From NCBI RefSeq assembly GCF_001884135.1, contig NZ_MAOC01000091.1:62001-126000 (forward strand): a stretch of 64,000 nucleotides of DNA, given 5' to 3'. Positions 35,819 through 45,081 of this stretch are shown one piece after another. The stretch is from Bacillus nitratireducens (GTDB lineage: Bacteria; Bacillota; Bacilli; Bacillales; Bacillaceae_G). Positions within the stretch are counted from its first letter, which is position 1; every line of letters starts with the position of its first letter. The translations under genes and the position numbers were made by a program. The notes beneath the pieces were generated by a model. It was not told where the DNA came from. It saw only the letters and a list, made by a program, of their open reading frames with translations, and did no database searches.

Positions 35819-37249
35819 TTCGTTACTAAAAAGAGAATGTATCGTGAATGAAATGCATGCCCCTTGAATCTCATTATTTTCAGCATGAATTTCTCCACCG
35901 TGTTTTTTAACCAATTTTTCCACGATATACAAACCAAGTCCATGATGTAGTTGATTTGACCTTGAAAGGTCACCCTGGTAGAATTTGCTAAATAAAAACG
36001 GAATATCTTTTGTATTAAATCCAACCCCAGAATCCGAGATAGAAAAAGACATAACGTCTTTTTCTATCTCCACTTGCACATCAATTCTTCCTTTTTTTGG
36101 AGTAAAACGAATGCTATTAGAAATAATATTCGTAAGAATTTGATGCAAACGATTCGGATCAAGTGCAAACTTAAGATTTTTTTCTTCTGATTTAATAAGT
36201 AAAGTATAGGTTAATTGTATATCTTCATTTTCTGCCAATTCCTTAAACTCTTCAAGCATTTCTGGAATCATTTCAGCTGGAGCTATATTGCAAATCATAA
36301 GAGTGAAATCAGGGTTGTCCACTTCAGAGACTCTCCTCATTTCTTCTGTTAAATGCAATACTCTTTCTGTATTATTCTTAATTGTTTGCAAGTAGTGATG
36401 AATCCGTTTTTGATTATTCGGCATGGGTTCCATTAATACTTCTACATGAGACAAAATAATAGTTAACGGTGTTCGCAAATCATGTGCAATGGAAGCAACT
36501 ATATCCCGACGTTCCTGTTCTAATTTCCATTGAACATACAATGAATTTTTTAATTCTTCCTTCATACTATTGAAAGAATCAATTAATATACCTATTTCAT
36601 TTTCACTTTCATATTTTATTTCAAAGTCTAAATCCTTGTTTTTAATTTTTTGTGAGGCCATTACTACCTCTTTGATAGGTTTATTCAACTGTTTTCCTAA
36701 ACGCTTAGCTAATAAATAAGAATAAAGCGTTAAAAATATAAAAGGAACAAGAAAAGCAATAATAAATACATATTCTATGTAATAATCAATAGATGCAGCT
36801 AATATGTATCGTGCAGCAAGCACACCAACTAGTTTACCATGACTTATAATTGGAATGTATTTTGTAATTAGTTTACCATTTTGAGTAGATGTATTTATTT
36901 TATGATACACTTCTTTATCATTTTTCAATAATTCATCGCTTAATGTACCATATAATCTATTTCCATTCGTATTCATAACTTGATAAGTAATTCCTTGCAT
37001 TGGAATCACTTTCTCTAGTTTTTTTTGATAGGATAAATCTACTATTTTATCCCCATTCATTTCTACAAATTTTTCAATGCTAGGCACTTGTTTTTCATAA
37101 TGGTTGGCAGGTAAAACAGATTTTTCATTATAAATAAAAAGAAACGAGTATATTAAAATTAACGTACAAACCGTACTGACAATACTTAAAAATATTACAG
37201 CTGCAAATGTTAGAATAAATTGGTTTTTCAACGATAATTTTTTTAACAT
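35795..37249 (-). CDS. lanK: LanK-type sensor histidine kinase
   Basis: 484 residues from the ATG at 37249, which shares its A with the regulator's stop (TAATG); an ATG two codons earlier is too close to GGAG. TM1 at about 10-40, an extracytoplasmic sensor of about 110 residues, TM2 at 160-185, HAMP, then HisKA with His256 in ASIAHDLRTPL, and HATPase with NIISNSIRFTPKKG, DSGVGF and HGLGLYIVEKL. The large outside domain is like SpaK/NisK rather than the tiny-loop BceS kinases, although a BceAB-like transporter sits upstream in the same run. Likely senses the mature lantibiotic or a related envelope signal. Confidence 0.85.
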   Translation of the reverse strand: MLKKLSLKNQFILTFAAVIFLSIVSTVCTLILIYSFLFIYNEKSVLPANHYEKQVPSIEKFVEMNGDKIVDLSYQKKLEKVIPMQGITYQVMNTNGNRLYGTLSDELLKNDKEVYHKINTSTQNGKLITKYIPIISHGKLVGVLAARYILAASIDYYIEYVFIIAFLVPFIFLTLYSYLLAKRLGKQLNKPIKEVVMASQKIKNKDLDFEIKYESENEIGILIDSFNSMKEELKNSLYVQWKLEQERRDIVASIAHDLRTPLTIILSHVEVLMEPMPNNQKRIHHYLQTIKNNTERVLHLTEEMRRVSEVDNPDFTLMICNIAPAEMIPEMLEEFKELAENEDIQLTYTLLIKSEEKNLKFALDPNRLHQILTNIISNSIRFTPKKGRIDVQVEIEKDVMSFSISDSGVGFNTKDIPFLFSKFYQGDLSRSNQLHHGLGLYIVEKLVKKHGGEIHAENNEIQGACISFTIHSLFSNEKRNYELS

Positions 37250-37929
37250 TAACATTTCTCCAACTTATAGCCAACTCCCCATACGGTTTTAATATGGTAA
37301 GTTGACATACCTAAACTTAACTTAGCTCTTAAGTTATTAATATGTACTATTATTGTATTGAGATCCCCAACTGCATCCAGCCCCCAAATTTTTTCATAAA
37401 TTTGTTCCTTAGAAAAGATTTGTCCTAGATTTACCGTTAAAAGCTCTAATATTTTAAACTCTTTACTCGTTACATCTATTTTTACTCCATCAATGAAAAC
37501 ATCATGCTGTGAATAGTTAATGGTCAAGTTTCCTAAGAAACGTTGATTTTGCAAGTTTACACGTTCTCTTTTCTCACGCCTCAAGTGGGCCTCAACACGT
37601 GCAATTAGCTCCCTAACTTGGAATGGTTTTGTAATATAGTCATCTCCACCTAAAGTAAAGCCTTTTACTTTATCTATTTCTGAATGTTTAGCACTCAAAA
37701 ATAGAATCGGGCATTTTATTTGTTCACGAACGACCTTACAAAATTCAAAACCGTCCATTTTAGGCATCATAATATCTAAAATGACTAAATCAACTTGTGT
37801 TTTTAAATGATCTAGCGCTTGTTCTCCATTGTAGGCCTTGAGAACTTTATAATCACGATCAGAGAATATATCAGAGAGTACATCTACTATTTCTGACTCA
37901 TCATCTACAACAAGAATCGTTCCATTCAT
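37249..37929 (-). CDS. lanR: LanR-type OmpR-family response regulator
   Basis: 226 residues. Receiver 1-115 with Asp9-Asp10 (VVDDES), phospho-acceptor Asp52 (VILDIMMPKMDG) and Lys103. OmpR/PhoB winged helix follows at 130-226 (DVTSKEFKILELLTVNLGQIFSKEQIYEKIWG and HIKTVWGVGYKL). Partner of the overlapping LanK. Expected to switch on production and/or immunity genes. RBS AAAGGAG before the ATG; 63 bases separate it from the end of the BceB-like gene. Confidence 0.9.
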   Translation of the reverse strand: MNGTILVVDDESEIVDVLSDIFSDRDYKVLKAYNGEQALDHLKTQVDLVILDIMMPKMDGFEFCKVVREQIKCPILFLSAKHSEIDKVKGFTLGGDDYITKPFQVRELIARVEAHLRREKRERVNLQNQRFLGNLTINYSQHDVFIDGVKIDVTSKEFKILELLTVNLGQIFSKEQIYEKIWGLDAVGDLNTIIVHINNLRAKLSLGMSTYHIKTVWGVGYKLEKC

Positions 37930-37992
37930 AAAAAAACACTCCTTTCTAGTTTAGATTAAAAATCTTATTATTTCGTAAAATATATTTTCTTG

Positions 37993-39840
37993 TTAATTAA
38001 TATTCTTTTCATGAACAACTTTTTTATAGTAATAGTGGTTTGAAATGAAGAAAAATATCAATTGGAAGACTAAGAAAATAAAAAATATTAATATTATTGA
38101 GTAAATTTTAATTCCTCCCAATATATTTTGCAAGGCATAGATTGCTATAAACAGATTTATCCCCCCCAGAATAATTGGTACAAAGAAAATTATAGCAATT
38201 TGAACCCTTAATGTTTTTTTTATTTCATTGAAATTCAAACCAATTTTTCTTAAAGAGTGAAATATTTTTCTATCATTAGATATATCTTCATATAACTTAA
38301 ACCAAAGAAGACTGGATAAAGCAATTAACAAGATAAAACCGATAAATAATGCTATTATCCATAAAACTGAAGTTAATTGAACTGTATTTTCATAATGTAG
38401 AAGACGAACACTGGACTGTTCCTTTATCTCTAAAGGGAGTGTCTCAAATAATTTTTTTAGTGCACTATAACCTTTATTATTTTCCTTGAAATCTAATGTG
38501 TAAAATGAAACATGTTGAGTAGGTAATGATCCCTTCTCTAATTCATTAAAAGTATCTGCTGGTACAAAAGCTACATTATCTATCCAAGATACCGAGTTAA
38601 TCGCCTGTTTTTCGACCATATTTTTTACTATCAATTTTGTATTACCGTTATTTGTTTGGATATGCAACTTATCGATATTCTCATTTTTTTTACTAAATAA
38701 CAGGTTATCTTTTTTTGTTTCTGTCCAGTCCTTTATAAAGAATGAATCTGTTTGTAGTATAAAGGTTTTACCTTCTCCCTTTGATGAATTCAGTAATATA
38801 CCTTCCCATTTTTTCTTATGAAATCCCTCAACCTCTCCTTTGAAGTTTTTCTCTAAAGCAGATTCTAGTGTATTCTCTTGTTTTTTATCAACAATAAATA
38901 TAGCTGGCTGTGGGTGGCTATTTCGCATTCTTTGATCATTCAACTCTGAATATAAATATATGGAGCTGATTAATATCATTATCATTGATAAGAGTATTGA
39001 AACAAGGAAGATAATTTTAGCATTATAATAAAGCTTTTTCCTTAGACTTATAAATATTAGCATTCGAATGCCATTTAAATGCTTTTTTTCTTTATTGATT
39101 AAATAGGATACAGTCCCTACTAATCCGTGCGAACAAAAAAGGTACGTTCCTAATAATAAAAGAGTAGCTACAGGTAGAAAAGAGAATAATAGTACGGGTA
39201 AAGATGCATTAAGGATAAAAACATAAGAAATAACCAAAATTAACAGGGAAATAATGAATTTCTTCTTTGAAAACCTAGGTAAATCCTTTGGTTTTCTTGT
39301 CTCTTGAAATAATTCCAAAACAGAAATGCGTCCGATTTTATAATAACTACGCAATGAAACAAAAAAGAACAGAACTCCAAACAAAATAACTGTAAAAAAG
39401 GTAGCAATTGGAGAGAAGAAATAGGAAAATGACTCGCTTAAGAAGAGCGATTTCCCGATGAAATCAAAAAAGCTTTTGGATAGTACTATACCAATCATAA
39501 TCCCAATTAAGATAGAAATTGCTCCAATTATCGAATTTTCTAAAACTATGATAATAAATAATTGTTTTTTTGAAGCTCCGAATGTTTTCCAAATACCAAT
39601 TTCCTTTTTCCGTTCAGTAAGAAAATGGTCATAAGAATATGAAATGAAAAAGCATGAAAATAGCAAGATGATGAATTCACACGCAATTAACAGTTGCTCT
39701 ATTCCAGAAACTTTTGGATATGCAAGAAATGCTGCGTACATATAAAAAATTGTAACTGATAGAATACAACTTACAAGATACACTATATACAGTGAAAGAT
39801 TGCGAGTTATATTTTTAAGTGCGAGTGAAAATATTGACAT
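37993..39840 (-). CDS. BceB/FtsX-like ABC permease, antimicrobial-peptide resistance
   Basis: 615 residues from the ATG at 39840 (MSIFSLALKNITRNLSLYIVYLVSC); upstream in-frame starts lie inside the ATPase gene. About ten membrane segments arranged 1 + 3 + 2 + 1 + 3, with an extracytoplasmic domain of roughly 190 residues between TM7 and TM8 (EKNFKGEVEGFHKKKW to NTVQLTS), which is the BceB signature. FtsX-like stretch near the start (YDHFLTERKKEIGIWKTFGASKKQL). BceAB-type exporters free lipid II intermediates from bound peptides, so this probably gives extra self-protection beyond LanFEG. Overlaps the ATPase gene by 26 bases. Confidence 0.85.
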   Translation of the reverse strand: MSIFSLALKNITRNLSLYIVYLVSCILSVTIFYMYAAFLAYPKVSGIEQLLIACEFIILLFSCFFISYSYDHFLTERKKEIGIWKTFGASKKQLFIIIVLENSIIGAISILIGIMIGIVLSKSFFDFIGKSLFLSESFSYFFSPIATFFTVILFGVLFFFVSLRSYYKIGRISVLELFQETRKPKDLPRFSKKKFIISLLILVISYVFILNASLPVLLFSFLPVATLLLLGTYLFCSHGLVGTVSYLINKEKKHLNGIRMLIFISLRKKLYYNAKIIFLVSILLSMIMILISSIYLYSELNDQRMRNSHPQPAIFIVDKKQENTLESALEKNFKGEVEGFHKKKWEGILLNSSKGEGKTFILQTDSFFIKDWTETKKDNLLFSKKNENIDKLHIQTNNGNTKLIVKNMVEKQAINSVSWIDNVAFVPADTFNELEKGSLPTQHVSFYTLDFKENNKGYSALKKLFETLPLEIKEQSSVRLLHYENTVQLTSVLWIIALFIGFILLIALSSLLWFKLYEDISNDRKIFHSLRKIGLNFNEIKKTLRVQIAIIFFVPIILGGINLFIAIYALQNILGGIKIYSIILIFFIFLVFQLIFFFISNHYYYKKVVHEKNIN

Positions 39841-40594
39841 CATTCTCCCCCACTTCTTTAGATATATAGAGTAGTATACGTTGATTGAAACTGAATTGCT
39901 TTTCTTCATGGGAACGTTGCATCTCATGAACAATCTTGCCATCTTTCAAAAATATGACCCTGTTGCAAAAACTAGCAGCTACAGAGTCGTGAGTTACCAT
40001 TAAGATTGTTGATTTATGTGTTTCATTCAATGTTTTTAGTATATTCAATACATCATAAGCAGATTTTGAATCTAGATTTCCCGTCGGTTCATCAGCAAAT
40101 AACAGATAAGGATCGTTAATTAACGAACGAATAATAGCAGCTCTTTGCTGTTGTCCCCCAGAGATCTCATAGGGATACTTTGGCAAAAGCGGTTCAATAT
40201 TTAGTTCATTCACTAATGTTTCGAGTTTATCCCTAACACCCTTTTTGCTCCCCATTCTTAAAGCTGCGGGTAGAAGAATATTTTCTTCAATTGTTAAGTG
40301 ATCTAACAAATTGTAATTTTGGAAAATAAAACCAATATTTTCACGACGATAATTGCTTAATTGATCACTATTCATATTAGTTAAATTCTGTCCCTTAATT
40401 GTAATTTCTCCATTTGAAGGAAAATCAAGAGAGGAAAGCACATTTAAAAGTGTAGACTTTCCACTCCCTGAAGGTCCCATAATCCCTACAAAATCTCCTT
40501 CATGAACAGTTAAGTTGACATTGTTTAAAACTGGATATTCTTGGAAATTAGTTTTATAAACTTTCTCAATTCCTTTAGCTTCTAACATAATCAT
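39815..40594 (-). CDS. BceA-like ABC transporter ATPase
   Basis: 259 residues. Walker A GPSGSGKST (about 40-48), Q-loop FIFQNYNLL, signature SGGQQQRAAI, Walker B YLLFADEPTGNLD, H-loop TILMVTHD. Closest in look to MacB/BceA-type ATPases that pair with FtsX-like permeases, and the permease follows in overlap. GGGAGG six bases before the ATG fixes the start. Powers antimicrobial-peptide detoxification. Confidence 0.9.
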   Translation of the reverse strand: MIMLEAKGIEKVYKTNFQEYPVLNNVNLTVHEGDFVGIMGPSGSGKSTLLNVLSSLDFPSNGEITIKGQNLTNMNSDQLSNYRRENIGFIFQNYNLLDHLTIEENILLPAALRMGSKKGVRDKLETLVNELNIEPLLPKYPYEISGGQQQRAAIIRSLINDPYLLFADEPTGNLDSKSAYDVLNILKTLNETHKSTILMVTHDSVAASFCNRVIFLKDGKIVHEMQRSHEEKQFSFNQRILLYISKEVGENDVNIFTRT

Positions 40595-40619
40595 GGTAAA
40601 CCTCCCTTCTATCCTTTTA

Positions 40620-41378
40620 TTAACATGTAAATTCTTTTTTATTCCAAATGCTTATACAAACGCTAACACTAATAATCATGATACCTAGAATCAGGACGTA
40701 TAAAGTGTTACTTCCTGTGCTGAGAGCATGGAAGATACTTTGAACGGATAATAAAAAGAACGATAACTGACTTATGTACAAGCAGCCGATGTAAATTCCA
40801 ATCAGAAGGAAAAAGCTAATAACTGCATTTGAAATTATGATACTTATTAAACTAGCAATAGCTAAACCACACATTTGAATAACAAAAAACAATCCATATA
40901 CTTGTACCGTATAGAATATTGCTTCTATAGAGGTCTTTTGTTGACCGTAGAAAGTAAAAGCATCATCTGCTTTAAAAAACACCAACCCAAGTACTATGCC
41001 AATAAAAAGAACAACAAATAAGTAGAGTAATACCATTACAGAAAGAGAAAACCATTTTGACATAAGAAAGGTTAATCGTTGAAAAGGCCTAATTAAAAAT
41101 AGACGATATGCTCCTGAGTTGTATTCTACATTTAAGCTATTCAAGAAACATACAGGCATGAAAATCAAAGTAATTAAGAAAGAAGATTCCTTTAATAAAA
41201 ACCATGAAAAATTCCAAGAATTTAGTGGCACTTGTTGCCCATCATTATAAATCCCAACCCCATAGTACTTCAAAAACCAAGCTTGAAGAAAAACAATAAC
41301 AGTAAAAATCCCCAACATCCATTTACTTTTTTTCTGATTCCATAGTCGTTCCCATTCACTTATAACTAATGCTTTCAA
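40620..41378 (-). CDS. lanG: LanG-type immunity ABC permease
   Basis: 252 residues from a TTG start (41376-41378) seven bases after GGAGGG. Six membrane segments; the N-terminal signature LVISEWERLWNQKKSKWML matches the first segment of the preceding permease (LFISEFERLWTQKITWIIL), the usual relation of LanE and LanG. Contains the E-Y-N-S-G-A-Y-R-L coupling stretch. With LanF and LanE it forms the exporter that expels the mature lantibiotic from the membrane. Confidence 0.85.
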   Translation of the reverse strand: MKALVISEWERLWNQKKSKWMLGIFTVIVFLQAWFLKYYGVGIYNDGQQVPLNSWNFSWFLLKESSFLITLIFMPVCFLNSLNVEYNSGAYRLFLIRPFQRLTFLMSKWFSLSVMVLLYLFVVLFIGIVLGLVFFKADDAFTFYGQQKTSIEAIFYTVQVYGLFFVIQMCGLAIASLISIIISNAVISFFLLIGIYIGCLYISQLSFFLLSVQSIFHALSTGSNTLYVLILGIMIISVSVCISIWNKKEFTC

Positions 41379-41397
41379 TTGAACTCCCTCCTAGTTT

Positions 41398-42228
41398 TCA
41401 AATAAAATAATCTCTTTTCACAAATGATAAGTATGCGAACACTCCAAATAGGAAAATATAAATCGCTTCCACTATAACAATGTAAATGTTTATACTATTA
41501 CTTGATGAAAGTAGAAATGCTATACCTGTATGCTGAATTTTAACGATTGACATGTACATAAGATGTAGTACAGTATTAGCGCTAATTATCGTTTGGCTAG
41601 AGAATTCTAAAATCTGTGGAATTGCAATAGCAAAGAAAATAAAGGCCACCCCTGATCCAAGAGTAATCATCGTACTTCTACTTAACGCCCCTATTAATGT
41701 AAATACAGAAACAATACAAATCATAGTAATGAAACATGCAAAGAAATACTTTAAGTTATATAGTATCGCCCCTGCAATAGAAACCTTGGTTTCATCTATA
41801 AATGTTATTAATGTATCTACTTTTGGAAAGAATAAATAGCCTGCTATGGAATTAAAAATCCAAAACAAAGTTAAATATAGGAACATGGTAGTTAATATAG
41901 TAGCAAGCTTAGCTACAAAAAGTTGTGAGGTAGAAAATGGACGAATCAAAATCATTCTTAATTGTCCATTTTCTACTTCATGCGCTATAACAGTAGAAAT
42001 CAGTATTATAGCAATAATATTAAACGAAACCACAAGATGCTCAGAAATACTTATTATAGGAAAATTTAAAGCAGTAACGTAATCTGGTCTTCCAGGAGAA
42101 GTATGTTGATTCCAGTTTAGATAATATTTAACTGACGCAACTACCATTAAAGGTAAGAAAAACAAGATTATCCAAGTTATTTTTTGCGTCCAAAGCCTTT
42201 CAAATTCAGAAATAAAAAGCCCCCTCAT
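41398..42228 (-). CDS. lanE: LanE-type immunity ABC permease
   Basis: 276 residues, six membrane segments. Same family as LanG, with the coupling segment EVENGQLRMILIRPFSTSQL after TM2. Its ATG overlaps the LanF stop (ATGA), so F-E-G are translationally coupled. ABC-2 type permease of the LanFEG immunity transporter. Confidence 0.87.
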   Translation of the reverse strand: MRGLFISEFERLWTQKITWIILFFLPLMVVASVKYYLNWNQHTSPGRPDYVTALNFPIISISEHLVVSFNIIAIILISTVIAHEVENGQLRMILIRPFSTSQLFVAKLATILTTMFLYLTLFWIFNSIAGYLFFPKVDTLITFIDETKVSIAGAILYNLKYFFACFITMICIVSVFTLIGALSRSTMITLGSGVAFIFFAIAIPQILEFSSQTIISANTVLHLMYMSIVKIQHTGIAFLLSSSNSINIYIVIVEAIYIFLFGVFAYLSFVKRDYFI

Positions 42229-42959
42229 GATGTCATCATCTCCACAAACACATCTTCCAACCTTTTTGTTGGATCTGTAATTAACTCTTCTTTCCTTCCT
42301 TGGGTGATAAGCTTTCCATTTCTAATTATGACAAGGCGGTCACACATTTGCTGAATTTCATCTAGTAAATGGCTTGAAATAAAAAAGGTTAAATTTTTCT
42401 TTTCACGAAGTTCAAGAATTAATTCCCTTAGCTCTCTCATGCCCATAGGATCCAGACCATTGGCTGGCTCATCCAATAAAATAACATCTGGATCACCTAG
42501 AAGAGCTTGTGCAATCCCGAGTCGCTGTCTCATTCCTAATGAATAATTTTTAATTTTCACATCTGCATCTTCAGTTAACCTTACAATAGATAGTATTGCT
42601 TCTACTTGTTCCAATTGCTCCTTTCGAGAAAGAGCAGGGTATAATCTCGCTAAATTTTGTAGCATTTTTCTACCCGTCATATATGGGAAGAATATTGGTG
42701 ATTCGATAATTGCGCCCATATTCATCAAAGCCTGTTGTCTATTTTGATTTACATCTTGACCACTTATTTTTATGACTCCTTTTGTCGGGCGAATTAATCC
42801 TGTAAACATACGCATAACAGTTGTTTTTCCTGCCCCATTCGGCCCCAGAAAACCACAAATATCTCCTTTATATATTTTAGTTGAAAAATCATTTACTATT
42901 GTCTTGCCACCTACAGTTTTTGTTAAGTAATTTGCTTCTAAAACTATTTCATTATTCAT
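42225..42959 (-). CDS. lanF: LanF-type immunity ABC ATPase
   Basis: 244 residues from the ATG at 42959 (AAGGAGGGA six bases upstream), not from the longer frame. Walker A GPNGAGKTT, signature YSLGMRQRLGIAQALLG, Walker B VILLDEPANGLDPMG, H-loop FISSHLLDE. The Q-loop residue region reads MGAIIESPIFFP, with Glu in place of Gln, a hallmark of lantibiotic immunity LanF proteins (E-loop). This clinches the immunity assignment. Confidence 0.9.
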   Translation of the reverse strand: MNNEIVLEANYLTKTVGGKTIVNDFSTKIYKGDICGFLGPNGAGKTTVMRMFTGLIRPTKGVIKISGQDVNQNRQQALMNMGAIIESPIFFPYMTGRKMLQNLARLYPALSRKEQLEQVEAILSIVRLTEDADVKIKNYSLGMRQRLGIAQALLGDPDVILLDEPANGLDPMGMRELRELILELREKKNLTFFISSHLLDEIQQMCDRLVIIRNGKLITQGRKEELITDPTKRLEDVFVEMMTS

Positions 42960-42998
42960 ATAAAATCCCTCCTTATGGACTAATATAGAAGACAAATA

Positions 42999-43050
42999 TT
43001 AAAAAAAAATAAAGAAAAGAAAAAAAATAAAGAAAAGAATAAAGAAAAGA
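42999..43050. repeat. Low-complexity A/G tract
   Basis: About 50 bases composed only of A, G and T in units like AATAAAGAAAAG, repeated three times. It extends the T-rich tail after the lanD terminator on the minus strand and separates the lanABTCD and lanFEG blocks. Confidence 0.65.
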
Positions 43051-43052
43051 AA

Positions 43053-43076
43053 AAAACTCACAATAATGTGAGTTTT
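43053..43076 (-). terminator. Terminator after lanD
   Basis: AAAACTCACA (43053-43062) and TGTGAGTTTT (43067-43076), 4-base loop, then T6 on the minus strand. It begins within the lanD stop codon. Confidence 0.85.
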
Positions 43077-43683
43077 AGTACATTTCAACCGTTTCATGTA
43101 CAGTTACTGACTTTCTTTTCTCAAATTCCTTAAAGAGTATATGCAATACTTCTTGATTATTAGGTAAAACATAGTTCGGTTTCAAAGACATAGTCGCAAT
43201 TTCAAAAGCTGTTGTTTTCAAAGGCGGAATCACTATATGATCATATTCTTTTAAAAGTTTAACATTATTCTGAACTACTTTTTTCTCCCACATTAATTTG
43301 TTCATATTAGGAAAAAAGAGAACTGGTTTATCATGAGCAAGAATGACTGTACTTAATAAATCATCAGCTAAACCATGAGCTACTTTTGAAATAGTATTTC
43401 CTGTAGCTGGTAATACCATTAGTAAGTCTGCCCATCTAGCCAATTCCACATGACCTGGTTTACCACTTAGGGTAAGTTCCTCATCGATAAATACCTCATT
43501 ACAATATAATTTCACGGTTTCTGCAGGGATAAGTTTTATTGCACTTTTTGTCATGATAACCTTTACTTCACTAAAATTCGCTTTCAATATAGCTAAATAT
43601 TGAAAAATTCCAGCTACTGCAATAGAGCCGCTTACTCCTACTAATATTTTCTTAGAATTAAGCAATTGATTCATTTGGTTCAT
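43075..43683 (-). CDS. lanD: LanD, oxidative cysteine decarboxylase (EpiD/MrsD type)
   Basis: 202 residues from the ATG at 43683, with GAGAGG upstream. HFCD flavoprotein family: nucleotide-binding ILVGVSGSIAVAGI (13-26), catalytic His78 in GHVELARWADLL, a PATGNT block at 92-97 equal to the PASANT motif, and PNMNKLMW at 125-132, the substrate-clamp P-x-M-N-x-x-M-W. EpiD removes CO2 and two electrons from the C-terminal Cys of its precursor, giving an enethiol that closes an S-aminovinyl-cysteine ring. The precursor here ends in Cys-Cys, so the same chemistry is expected. Gap to lanC 25 bases. Confidence 0.93.
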   Translation of the reverse strand: MNQMNQLLNSKKILVGVSGSIAVAGIFQYLAILKANFSEVKVIMTKSAIKLIPAETVKLYCNEVFIDEELTLSGKPGHVELARWADLLMVLPATGNTISKVAHGLADDLLSTVILAHDKPVLFFPNMNKLMWEKKVVQNNVKLLKEYDHIVIPPLKTTAFEIATMSLKPNYVLPNNQEVLHILFKEFEKRKSVTVHETVEMY

Positions 43684-43708
43684 ACTGTAACATCCTCTCA
43701 ATTCTTGA

Positions 43709-45064
43709 TTAGGAAATTAGAAATACTCCGTCCCACCATGGTTCCTCTATTGCGCTTAGACTTAATAATGTTAAAAGTACACCACTTACACCTTCCAATA
43801 GTCCTACCTTGTTTAGCTCGTTTGAAGTCTGCTCATTGGATTGTAAGTCTTTAAAGCCAAATGGTGCTTGAGGATCATATGCATCCATTACATAATCTAT
43901 TAATTTTGTAATGGATTGCATCGATATTTCCCCGTCTTCATCTTTTGCCATCCTAATAGACATTTGTAATAATCCCGCTCTTCCATGACAAAATGTTGGA
44001 GACGATAAATCCCATTCTTCCTCACTTTGTAAAAGTGTATCTTGATAAGAACTTAATGCAACTTTCATGGCCTTCTGATCCTTCAAGGATCTCCCAGCCA
44101 GATAGAGAGCTCTTGCTACTCCTGGATTTCCATAGCACCAGCCTTTTCGCTTCGGATACACGTGGTATGATTGGTCATTGACCACTTCTTTAAAACTAAG
44201 CCTCGCAGGCCACGAACCTTCATCTTGCCATTTTATTAGCCAATCTATCATTTTACGAATCGCTTGCTTTTGTCCAGGAACTTCAATTCCTTGTTCGATA
44301 GCCAACGCCATCAAGGAAAGTGGGCCAGGCATTCCATGAGCATGGCCGCAATTGAAATTCCCATCCGGAAATAGTATCTTATCTGTTTCCAAAAACTGAT
44401 TGGTGTACGGTACGTACCAACCAGGTAGAACTTCTCCATTCACCTCAATGTCATTAGACATATTAATAAAACAATTGAGAATTTGTTTGAGTGCTTCCAA
44501 ATTTGATTCAAGTTGAATATTTTGCAGCAAATAACGCCCTACTCCAGTAGCACCTTGGATAGTATCGTACATAAATGGATGAACACCACATTCTTCTTTC
44601 CCGTAGTTCAATACAAGATGTAACTGCGAAAGTACAAATTCATTTAACTTTTGCAAAAATATATGATATCTTTCATAGTTACGCGAAGCATATGATGTCG
44701 CATACGCAATACCAGAAACACCGCCAAACATAGAAATACTATTCACACCTTGTTTTTCTATTGCCTTTTGTATTTCTACCAAGTGACTATGTGCAATAAG
44801 ATCCCATCCCTCTTTTGGAAACTGTCGATCTAATTCTGCAAATAACATTATAGTACCTGGATAGCCATGGGATAAAGTAATGGGGTCCCATGGATGAAGT
44901 GTTCCTCCATTTGGTATATTATCAGGCTCCATAACAATTTTTTCTACATACATCGGATCCTTTAATTGCTCTGCTATATCACGAACTAACTTTAATGCTT
45001 TATTTCTTTTTTCAATACTAATTCCCTGTAACCAAAATGACTTTTTTTCTGTAGTTAATTGCAT
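43709..45064 (-). CDS. lanC: LanC, lanthionine cyclase
   Basis: 451 residues. Zinc ligands Cys310 (KGWCYGNPG), Cys359 and His360 (PTFCHGRAG) are present, as is GHAHGMPGPLSLMA (240-253) with the acid/base His. The double-barrel helical repeats show as G-x-x-G motifs (LSHGYPGT, MFGGVSGIA, IQGATGVG, NCGHAHGMPG, YGNPG, CHGRAG, LEGVSGV). It adds Cys thiols to dehydrated Ser/Thr of the precursor stereospecifically. Sits 18 bases from lanT. Start after GAGAGGAGAAAACT. Confidence 0.94.
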   Translation of the reverse strand: MQLTTEKKSFWLQGISIEKRNKALKLVRDIAEQLKDPMYVEKIVMEPDNIPNGGTLHPWDPITLSHGYPGTIMLFAELDRQFPKEGWDLIAHSHLVEIQKAIEKQGVNSISMFGGVSGIAYATSYASRNYERYHIFLQKLNEFVLSQLHLVLNYGKEECGVHPFMYDTIQGATGVGRYLLQNIQLESNLEALKQILNCFINMSNDIEVNGEVLPGWYVPYTNQFLETDKILFPDGNFNCGHAHGMPGPLSLMALAIEQGIEVPGQKQAIRKMIDWLIKWQDEGSWPARLSFKEVVNDQSYHVYPKRKGWCYGNPGVARALYLAGRSLKDQKAMKVALSSYQDTLLQSEEEWDLSSPTFCHGRAGLLQMSIRMAKDEDGEISMQSITKLIDYVMDAYDPQAPFGFKDLQSNEQTSNELNKVGLLEGVSGVLLTLLSLSAIEEPWWDGVFLIS

Positions 45065-45081
45065 AGTTTTCTCCTCTCTAA

